10,942 nt of DNA from Nanobdellota archaeon. GTDB lineage: Archaea > Nanobdellota > Nanobdellia > Pacearchaeales > GW2011-AR1. Both the position numbers and the translations under genes were made by a program. The stretch covers positions 1-10,942 of the forward strand of contig JAHJMH010000082.1 in the NCBI GenBank assembly GCA_018821425.1, in the 5' to 3' direction. The notes beneath the pieces were generated by a model. The model worked only from the letters and a program-made list of their open reading frames with translations, ran no database searches and had not been told where the DNA came from. Of this stretch, positions 5,851 through 10,942 are shown in pieces (the stretch's first letter is position 1; each line of letters starts with the position of its first letter).

Positions 5851-6232
5851 AGAAATTGTTTTGAAATCGGGAACGAAAATCTTGCTTGGTAGGAACGCGG
5901 AGAGTAACGACGAGCTTATGAAAAGGTTCAAAGGGAAAGGCAACACGATTCTTCACACATCCGCGCCAGGAAGTCCATTTGGAGTTATTGAAAATTTGGA
6001 AACTGGATGTAAAGAAATCGGAGAGGCGGGCGTTATCGTCGCAAAATACAGTCAGGATTGGCGTAACAATAAGAAAGATATCATTGTGGATGTTTTTACG
6101 GGAAAAGATATTTCAAAACCGTGGTTTTCAAAGACTGGGACTTGGAAAGTTAGAAAATCAAAAAAGGTTAAGATTAAAAAAGAAGATATCCAAAAATTTT
6201 TAGCCAAAAATTTTGTTAAAGAAACTTGTTAA
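5837..6232 (+). CDS. Stand-alone NFACT-R (DUF814) domain protein
   Basis: A 131-residue protein consisting almost wholly of the NFACT-R domain found at the C-terminal side of Rqc2/RqcH/NEMF ribosome quality-control proteins. Visible hallmarks are LLGRNAESND (16-25; family GRN..N), LHTSAPGSPFGVI (39-51; family WLH...PGSH), the AKYSQDW region (69-75), and the Lys-rich end TWKVRKSKKVKIKK (102-115). The usual DxW before the His is replaced by NTI. The coiled-coil and NFACT-N parts of full-length Rqc2 are absent, so it is a stand-alone RNA-binding module rather than a complete CAT-tail factor. Known solo members have been proposed to act on RNA modification or binding. It overlaps the Nudix gene by 14 bases and its end overlaps the convergent secreted-protein gene by 33 bases. 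Confidence 0.88.
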   Translation: MGKFREIVLKSGTKILLGRNAESNDELMKRFKGKGNTILHTSAPGSPFGVIENLETGCKEIGEAGVIVAKYSQDWRNNKKDIIVDVFTGKDISKPWFSKTGTWKVRKSKKVKIKKEDIQKFLAKNFVKETC

Positions 6233-8809
6233 AAAATTATTTCCGGACGGTATATTTCTGACAGTTTCTCCTGTTAGTACTGATGCAGATTCACTTCCGC
6301 CTCCGGAAAGTTCAGATGGCGCAGATGGTGCTGATGCAGGTTTTGGTTCAGCAGATTGGGCTTCCCCACCGTCGCTGACTGATTCAGGCCCAGAGGTTTG
6401 TTGTTCTACCATTCCTGCTTTCTGTTCCATACCTGTTTGCTCAATCATCTGTATTTTTTCCTGGTAATAGTCCACTTCTTGTTTGTACTCTTCAGCCTTG
6501 TTCAAATCAACTTCTGGTTGTTCTGCCTTCTTTTCAGCATCTCCAGCAATCTTTTCAACTTCTTCGGGGGTTATATAGTCCTGGTTTCCGTCTTTATCCA
6601 CCGTCATTTTTTCTCCCTTTGTCATTCTCTCCTCGTTGATTTTTGACATAATCATACTGCAAGATTCTTTATCATAAACGCCTAATTCCGCGCACTCTTT
6701 AGGAACTCCTTTTTTTATTACGCCTTCAGTGCCGCAAGTTTCTTCTCCCTCATCACATATGCCATTGTATTCTTGATCATTAAGTGGTCCTGGTCCTTTT
6801 ATTGTGATATTTTTTTCTTTCATAACATTTTTACATTCCTCTACTGGAATTCCCATACACTCCCCAGGGATATTCATTCCTAAACCCTGTGCCACTCTTT
6901 GTCCGTCTAAAAATGTTCCGCATTCTTTAGGATCTGTGACCCCTGCTTCTCTGCACGGACCCGGAATGTTTTCTGTTACAAGTTTTTTTTCTAAAACACT
7001 TTGGCATTCTTGCGGTGATATGGGAGTTCCTTCTTTCATACACTCTTGAGGGATATTTGAAGTGTCCTTTGGAGGAGGCAATACAACTCCTATTGCAGAC
7101 AGCGCTTTATCACAATCCATTCCTCTTACAAAATTTGAACCGCTCATGCAAACACCAGGAATTTCATCAGAACTTACTCCTTTTTTGGTTAAGAAATCAA
7201 TTTCGCTTCCAGGAGTTCCTTCGATAACTACTTTGCTTGACATTATTCTTGCACATGCTTCTGGAGAAGTGGCTTCTTTTTCCTGACATTCTGAAGGCAT
7301 TTTGTTAACAATCTTATTTGTTTCACATTCCCCCAAACTCGATGCGCCTGTAGCTTTGCACTCTTCGGGAAGCATAATCTTTTTACATGTATTTGGTGTT
7401 AAAGCGCCTGCATCAATACATTCTTTAGGCATATTTTGTTGCATTAATCCCCCCTCACATTCTTCTGTCGTGTATAGTCCTGCATCTTTACATGGGCGTG
7501 GAAGATTAACAGTTTTTTCACATTCTGCAGGATCATAAATTCCAAGTTCTTTACACTCGCCAGACATTATTTGTTGTCCCCCAGGGCCCATCATTCCTTT
7601 TTCTTGCATTATTGTACCACATTCTTCTTTTGAAATTCCTTCACATTCTGGAGGAGGGCCCATACCCATGTCGCCTTTTTCCTGCATAATTTTGTTGCAG
7701 TCTTCTGGAGGAATTGGTTTGCCGTTTTCTATACATTCTTTAGGAATCTTTCCGGATTTTACCATTTTTTCATCACATAAATCAGGACCGATGAATTCTC
7801 CGTTTTCCATGCATTCTGTTGAAGGAGGACCTTTTATGCCAATCATAATTTTTTCACATTCATCTTTTGTTGTAGCTCCTGCTTCAATGCATTCTCTTGG
7901 AGCATAGTTTTCCATCATTATTGCTTCGCATGCTTCTCTTGTTGTAGCTCCTGCTTCAATGCATTCGGGTGGAGCGAATTGCCCAAACATCTCTTTTTCT
8001 TTTTTGTTCATTGCATCTTCAACTTTCTGATTAAAAATTGCTTTTAAGAAACCAGGAAGCTTACTTGGAATTATATCCATTTTATCTAATTCCTTGCATG
8101 CAGTTTCGTCGTTCTGGAATTCACATCTAATTGAAAGAGCCTTTCCTTTTTCGCACTTTGCTTTTTCAGAAGCAATAGGAATCTCAGAGCAATCACATCC
8201 CTGGGGATTGCTTATGCAGGTTGTGAAAATTTCCAGCATTTTTTCTGCAGATACTTTTTCCTGTGCGTTCAGATTATCACTTACTTTATTTTCAAGCCAT
8301 TTAGGAGCATTATCAGAATTGCATTTTTCGTCCTGTAACATCAAATTGTAATCCTGTTTGGAAAGTTCTTCACAGTAATTAAATAATTTTTCAGAAAGGT
8401 CTGCAGAAAGCTGGGTTTTTTGCTCTTCTGCGAGGTATTCATTGAGATAAGATGAAACTTCGGGGTTGACATTTTTATTTTCATTAATCTTTTGAATCAT
8501 TTCTCCAGTGCTTGTCTTCACTTCTTCAGAGATATCTGATGAAGCCTCTTCTCGGACTATCTCTAGTTTTTCTTTTGCTCTCTCAAGATTTTTTATTGCT
8601 TCTTCCGTATTTCCGTTTTTGATATTTTCAATCGCATCGTTAATTTCTTTCTCTCTTGCATCTATTGCATTCACTGCTTTTTTGTCTCCTCCCGACAGAG
8701 ATATCTGGGCATCATCAACGGCTCTTCCTACAAAAGAATAAGCTGATGCAAAATTAGATAGTAAAAGAATAACCACCAGAGATAAAGATACAAACACCTC
8801 TCTTTTCAT
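6200..8809 (-). CDS. Large secreted cysteine-repeat protein
   Basis: An 869-residue exported protein that I do not recognise as a named family. Residues 1-23 are a Sec signal peptide (basic MKRE, hydrophobic core, cleavage probably after ASA). Residues 38-140 are charged, helical and coiled-coil-like; 145-240 contain an irregular cysteine group. About 16 units of PxEC-(x9-13)-C-x3-M type fill 281-721. A motif close to an EF-hand loop (DKDGNQDYITPEE, 738-750), a Glu/Gln-rich helix (755-805) and a Ser/Pro/Ala-rich linker (806-845) follow. There is no clear C-terminal membrane anchor. The ATG at 8809 was chosen because the signal peptide follows it at once, and the frame further upstream runs antisense through the YhbY gene. 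It is probably a cell-surface or secreted protein with many disulfides. Confidence 0.85.
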   Translation of the reverse strand: MKREVFVSLSLVVILLLSNFASAYSFVGRAVDDAQISLSGGDKKAVNAIDAREKEINDAIENIKNGNTEEAIKNLERAKEKLEIVREEASSDISEEVKTSTGEMIQKINENKNVNPEVSSYLNEYLAEEQKTQLSADLSEKLFNYCEELSKQDYNLMLQDEKCNSDNAPKWLENKVSDNLNAQEKVSAEKMLEIFTTCISNPQGCDCSEIPIASEKAKCEKGKALSIRCEFQNDETACKELDKMDIIPSKLPGFLKAIFNQKVEDAMNKKEKEMFGQFAPPECIEAGATTREACEAIMMENYAPRECIEAGATTKDECEKIMIGIKGPPSTECMENGEFIGPDLCDEKMVKSGKIPKECIENGKPIPPEDCNKIMQEKGDMGMGPPPECEGISKEECGTIMQEKGMMGPGGQQIMSGECKELGIYDPAECEKTVNLPRPCKDAGLYTTEECEGGLMQQNMPKECIDAGALTPNTCKKIMLPEECKATGASSLGECETNKIVNKMPSECQEKEATSPEACARIMSSKVVIEGTPGSEIDFLTKKGVSSDEIPGVCMSGSNFVRGMDCDKALSAIGVVLPPPKDTSNIPQECMKEGTPISPQECQSVLEKKLVTENIPGPCREAGVTDPKECGTFLDGQRVAQGLGMNIPGECMGIPVEECKNVMKEKNITIKGPGPLNDQEYNGICDEGEETCGTEGVIKKGVPKECAELGVYDKESCSMIMSKINEERMTKGEKMTVDKDGNQDYITPEEVEKIAGDAEKKAEQPEVDLNKAEEYKQEVDYYQEKIQMIEQTGMEQKAGMVEQQTSGPESVSDGGEAQSAEPKPASAPSAPSELSGGGSESASVLTGETVRNIPSGNNFLTSFFNKIFG
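6647..7969 (-). repeat. Array of about 16 two-cysteine protein repeats
   Basis: Encodes units of about 20-36 residues such as PPECIEAGATTREACEAIM and PKECIDAGALTPNTCKKIM. Each has a Pro-x-Glu-Cys opening, usually a Gly at +4 to +5, a second Cys 8-14 residues later, and often Ile-Met after it. Spacing between units varies, and some carry Gly/Met-rich inserts. The unit looks like a small disulfide-closed module repeated along the chain. Confidence 0.85.
7867..7966. repeat. Near-identical adjacent repeat units (72-nt offset)
   Basis: Bases 7867-7894 and 7939-7966 are identical over 28 bases at a 72-base offset, encoding ECIEAGATT in two successive units. Other units differ much more at the DNA level, so this looks like the most recent duplication in the array. 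Confidence 0.8.
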
Positions 8810-8884
8810 TTTTATAATAAGTTTTTTATACCTTAAAAACTTTATCCTTTTCATGCCTAAACTATTTGAAAGGAAAAATAAAAA
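8810..8884. promoter_or_regulatory. Divergent intergenic region
   Basis: These 75 bases separate the secreted-protein gene (minus) and the YhbY gene (plus). Minus-strand candidates are GGATAAAG (8847-8840) and GGTATAAAAAAC (8833-8822); the first gives a better distance to the ATG at 8809. On the plus strand TTAAAAAC (8833-8840) could serve YhbY, with GAAAGG (8868-8873) as a weak, distant ribosome site. The box assignments are tentative. Confidence 0.4.
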
Positions 8885-9127
8885 ATGACGCAGGGACAAG
8901 TACAACTCGGGAAGAATGGGATAACCGAAAATTTTATCGGAACGATAAAGTACCATTTCACCAAAAACAATAATGTTAAAGTTTCTGTTTTGAAGAGCAC
9001 GGAGCGCGACAAAGAGAAAATGAAAATTTTCCTTGAAGAAATTCTTAAAAGACTGGGAAATAATCACTCTGGACGGGTGGTTGGGTTCTCAATTTTTCTT
9101 AAAAAATGGCGAAGGGCTGTTCGTTGA
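8885..9127 (+). CDS. YhbY/CRM-domain RNA-binding protein
   Basis: An 80-residue CRM (YhbY-type) domain protein. The GKNG motif at 9-12, in LGKNGITENF, is the family signature, followed by the charged helix-strand part (TIKYHFTKNNNVKVSVLKS), a Lys/Glu-rich helix and the closing strand GRVVGFSIFLKKWRR. Bacterial YhbY associates with pre-50S ribosomal particles, and archaeal members are expected to bind rRNA. Placement just before eS19 is a common archaeal arrangement and supports the call. The minus-strand frame extending through this gene is a shadow of the secreted-protein gene. The protein is short for the family only in lacking a long N-terminus. Confidence 0.88.
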   Translation: MTQGQVQLGKNGITENFIGTIKYHFTKNNNVKVSVLKSTERDKEKMKIFLEEILKRLGNNHSGRVVGFSIFLKKWRRAVR

Positions 9128-9137
9128 AGAGTAAAGT

Positions 9138-9216
9138 TTTATAAACCATTTCCTGTTCTAATTTTTGACTAAACTTCCTTCGGGGAATCTAACACTGAAA
9201 AGTGTGGTCGCTTAAG
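9138..9216 (+). promoter_or_regulatory. eS19 promoter and structured leader
   Basis: The TATA box TTTATAAA (9138-9145) predicts a start near 9168 and a leader of about 49 nt. The leader contains two adjacent hairpins: UUCC-UUCG-GGGA (9175-9186), with a canonical cUUCGg tetraloop, and ACACU-GAAA-AGUGU (9192-9205), with a GNRA loop. Eleven bases separate the second hairpin from the ATG at 9217, and no Shine-Dalgarno site is visible. It may be a control element for the ribosomal protein genes; the role is inferred. Confidence 0.55.
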
Positions 9217-9648
9217 ATGGAAAAAAATCCCATTTATGAATTGGACGCTGGAGAATATAATCTGAAGTTAGCTGAGGCGCTGAAAAAAATGCCGGAGTTC
9301 AAGAAGCCCGAGTGGGTTGACTTTGTTAAATCGAGCCCGTCGAAAGTTAGACCTATCGAAGACGTTGAGTTTTGGCACAAAAGAGCGGCAGGAATTCTTA
9401 GACAAATTTACAAAAGAGGAATCGTCGGTGTTAACAGATTGAAGACGCGTTACGGTTCCAAAAAAAAGAGGGGAATGAAGCCGGAAAAATTCGTAAAGGC
9501 AGGTGGAAAAATAATCAGAACTGTTCTTCAGCAGGCGGATGCCGCGGGTTTTACAGAAATCGCGAAAGGCATAAAGGGCGTCAAAGGAAAAAAGCCTGGA
9601 AGGCAACTTACTGAAAAAGGTAAAAAATTTTTGGAGAGTGTAAAATAA
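9217..9648 (+). CDS. rps19e: Ribosomal protein eS19
   Basis: A 143-residue small-subunit protein (S19e) shared by archaea and eukaryotes. Recognised from the N-terminal IYELDAGEYNLKLAEAL, the core WVDFVKSS...RPIEDVEFWHKRAAGILRQIYKRG, the VNRLKTRYGSKKKRG loop, and the end GRQLTEKGKKFL. Length is normal for archaeal S19e. I preferred the ATG at 9217 to an in-frame GTG at 9202, because the latter falls inside a hairpin and the family begins near MEKNPIYELD. The stop overlaps the eL39 start by one base (TAATG), so the two are translationally coupled. It follows YhbY with its own promoter. Confidence 0.96.
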   Translation: MEKNPIYELDAGEYNLKLAEALKKMPEFKKPEWVDFVKSSPSKVRPIEDVEFWHKRAAGILRQIYKRGIVGVNRLKTRYGSKKKRGMKPEKFVKAGGKIIRTVLQQADAAGFTEIAKGIKGVKGKKPGRQLTEKGKKFLESVK

Positions 9649-9851
9649 TGGGAATAAAAAATCCACAGAAGAAAACGAAACTCGCGAAGAAAGGAAGGCT
9701 TACAAAGTGGGCTCCGGTCTGGGCGGTTCTGAAAAAATACGGAATCGGAAAGCGAGTTCATCCTTCGTCCTTGACAAGACAGAGAAGATCTTGGAGAAGA
9801 ACGAAACTTCACATTAAACCAAGGAGGCAGAAGAAGTCGCACTTCGGATAG
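9648..9851 (+). CDS. rpl39e: Ribosomal protein eL39
   Basis: A 67-residue large-subunit protein (L39e), which lines the nascent-peptide exit tunnel. The family pattern is clear: MGIKNPQKKTKLAKKG, then PVWAVLKK, and the signature RQRRSWRRTKL. Usual family length is about 50; here the middle is slightly longer (YGIGKRVHPSSLT) and there is a basic C-terminal extension of about ten residues (KPRRQKKSHFG). It overlaps the eS19 stop by one base. The second copy of the structured repeat begins two bases after its stop codon. Confidence 0.92.
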   Translation: MGIKNPQKKTKLAKKGRLTKWAPVWAVLKKYGIGKRVHPSSLTRQRRSWRRTKLHIKPRRQKKSHFG

Positions 9852-9852
9852 A

Positions 9853-9942
9853 GGTTTCTTTTTTAGAAACGGGCTTTTCTTTTAGAAAAAGAAAAGCTAC
9901 GCTACAAAAGAAAACTAATAATCTTGGTAGAAAAAACTAAAA
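9853..9942 (+). repeat. Structured dispersed repeat, copy 2
   Basis: The second copy of the element at 763-850, in the same orientation. Hairpin 1 is GTTTC-TTTTTTA-GAAAC. Hairpin 2 is a perfect 11-bp stem, 9873-9883 with 9887-9897, around loop AGA. Then come a shared CTACGCT, AAAGAAAAC and GGTAGAAAAAACTAAA. Pair C9874-G9896 replaces T-A of copy 1, and T9880-A9890 repairs the mismatch of copy 1. It fills most of the eL39-eL31 gap and would be part of any transcript running through both genes. Confidence 0.75.
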
Positions 9943-9964
9943 ATGCGCAAAGCGAAAAATTAAA

Positions 9965-10681
9965 ATGACAGAAAAAGAAAAGAAAAAGGGAGAAAAGGTT
10001 GAAGAAAAATTGCAACCTAGTGAAATCGAGGCTAAGAAACAAGATACCAAAGTTAGCGAAGAGATTCAAAAGAAAATTGAGGAAATGAAAGGTCAGAAGA
10101 AAGGGAAGGAGGTTGAAGTTCCGAGGAGTGAGGAAAGGGAATACATAATTCCTCTTCGAGCTAAGTTGGTTAAAGTTCAAAAATACCGAAGAGCAGGGAA
10201 AGCAATCAAGCTTGTTAAAGAATTTTTAGTTAGACATATGAAAGTCAGAGACAGAGATTTGAATAAGATAAGGATTGATACATATCTTAATGATTTTATT
10301 TGGACGCGAGGGATAAAGAACCCGCCAACGAAAGTTAAAGTTAAAGTTTTTAGGGAAGGCGAGATTGTGAGAGTAGAGCTTGCTGAAACTCCGGATAGAT
10401 TGAAGTTCAAGAAGGCGAAGCTTGAAAATAGAGACAAGAGAGCTGCAGAGATGGGCGCAAAGAAGAAGAAAGCGCCTCGAACGCCGGCGGATTCGGAAAA
10501 GAAGAAGCCTGAAAGTGCGGCAGAACCTGAAGGAAATAAAGAGGAAGCGAAAGAAAAGAAGGCAGCAGTTGTTGAAGCAGGGAACAAAATGGAGAAGGCG
10601 GCCGCGAAGCAATCAAAGCACATGACGAAGGGACTCGGCGGCCCAAAGACCAAACCAATTCGGAAAGCTTTGGCTAAGTAA
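9965..10681 (+). CDS. rpl31e: Ribosomal protein eL31 with long charged tails
   Basis: A large-subunit protein (L31e) located near the exit tunnel. The conserved core is residues 57-145: EREYIIPLR, RAGKAIKLVKEFLVRHMKV, IRIDTYLNDFIWTRGIKNPP and KVKVKVFREGEIVRVELAE. The whole protein is 238 residues, whereas archaeal L31e is usually about 80-100. The extra length is an N-terminal Lys/Glu tail (1-56) and a C-terminal Lys/Ala/Glu tail (146-238), both low in complexity and probably disordered. The frame is open and consistent across both tails, and no other gene overlaps them. Its stop codon directly abuts the stop of the convergent glycosylase gene. The usual archaeal neighbour eIF6 is not downstream. 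Confidence 0.93.
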   Translation: MTEKEKKKGEKVEEKLQPSEIEAKKQDTKVSEEIQKKIEEMKGQKKGKEVEVPRSEEREYIIPLRAKLVKVQKYRRAGKAIKLVKEFLVRHMKVRDRDLNKIRIDTYLNDFIWTRGIKNPPTKVKVKVFREGEIVRVELAETPDRLKFKKAKLENRDKRAAEMGAKKKKAPRTPADSEKKKPESAAEPEGNKEEAKEKKAAVVEAGNKMEKAAAKQSKHMTKGLGGPKTKPIRKALAK

Positions 10682-10942
10682 TTATTTGAAAATCGTCCCT
10701 GTTTCTTCATACCACAAATAAAGATCAAGTTCTCCGAGGGAGGTTCCTGTTTTTCCTGCTAGTTCATTTAAGAGAGATTCAAGCTCTAAGTATTTTTTTG
10801 GAGTGAGAGATTTGTTTTTTGGTTTTTCTATTAAACCGTGGCGCGCGAGAATGTCGACAATATGAAAATCAATTATCGCGACATTCTGAAACCCCGTATT
10901 TCTTAAGAAGTGTGAAGATTCTTTCATGCCGAGCCCTCTTAT
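10682..10942 (-). CDS. Ogg2-type 8-oxoguanine DNA glycosylase/lyase (C-terminal part)
   Basis: The last 86 codons of a gene that runs off the right edge. The product removes 8-oxoguanine from DNA and nicks the backbone through a Schiff base. The helix-hairpin-helix end GLGMKESSHFLRN holds the catalytic Lys (residue 7 of the visible part), and IIDFHI holds the catalytic Asp 18 residues later, the spacing of M. jannaschii Ogg (K129, D147). The conserved end LGELDLYLWYEETG and the terminal Lys, which in Ogg2 enzymes contacts the damaged base, are present. An ATG at 10927 is internal, not the start, since the motif continues upstream. It converges on eL31 with no bases between the stops. Confidence 0.92.
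   Translation of the reverse strand: MRGLGMKESSHFLRNTGFQNVAIIDFHIVDILARHGLIEKPKNKSLTPKKYLELESLLNELAGKTGTSLGELDLYLWYEETGTIFK

Noticed and set aside
7867..7966. Possible CRISPR-like direct repeats
   Set aside because: The repeats fall in frame within a coding array, have a single 72-base spacing, and vary between units as protein repeats do.
6213..8741. Many plus-strand open frames of 70-85 codons opposite the secreted-protein gene
   Set aside because: They are complementary shadows of the Cys/Glu-rich repeats, with Ser/Phe/His-rich products, and none has its own promoter or family match.
8810..9067. N-terminal extension of the large secreted protein up to 9067
   Set aside because: It runs antisense through the recognisable YhbY gene and would bury the signal peptide, which begins at once from the ATG at 8809.

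Overview
This is an AT-rich archaeal window. The protein-coding calls include eukaryote/archaea-type ribosomal proteins (eS19, eL39, eL31), a form III RuBisCO, an Ogg2-type 8-oxoguanine glycosylase, and small archaeal membrane families. Several genes have a TATA-like box about 25 bases upstream of the start codon and little or no leader. Gene content, short intergenic gaps and Lys-rich tails on a ribosomal protein suggest a DPANN archaeon of the Woesearchaeota/Pacearchaeota type. That placement is inference; the window has no 16S gene.

Layout: (1) 1-740: a small DUF378-type membrane protein on the minus strand, divergent from the RNase P RNA gene (301-740, closed by an 11-bp P1 helix). (2) 741-1034: a T-rich terminator, copy 1 of an approximately 90-nt structured repeat, and tRNA-Phe(GAA) with an unusual leader that mimics and complements the tRNA 5' half. 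(3) 1069-2321: three small membrane or surface proteins, the last with a type IV pilin-like N-terminus. (4) 2360-3760: cysteinyl-tRNA synthetase. (5) 3818-6232: a tight plus-strand cluster of form III RuBisCO, a DUF5654-like membrane protein, a Nudix hydrolase and a stand-alone NFACT-R (DUF814) domain protein. (6) 6200-8809 minus: an 869-aa secreted protein with about 16 two-cysteine repeats. (7) 8885-10681: YhbY/CRM protein, eS19, eL39, second copy of the structured repeat, eL31. (8) 10682 to the right edge, minus: the C-terminal part of an Ogg2 glycosylase.

Most genes serve translation and RNA processing: RNase P RNA processes pre-tRNA such as the neighbouring tRNA-Phe, CysRS charges tRNA-Cys, YhbY is a ribosome-associated RNA-binding family, eS19/eL39/eL31 are ribosomal, and NFACT-R domains bind RNA. 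RuBisCO, by family knowledge, would work in the archaeal AMP/nucleoside salvage route to 3-phosphoglycerate; its partner enzymes are not here.

The observations most worth a second look are the two-copy structured repeat with a compensatory base change, the tRNA-Phe leader with mutually exclusive pairings, the secreted cysteine-repeat protein, the paired tetraloop hairpins ahead of eS19, and a duplicated hairpin module inside RNase P RNA.
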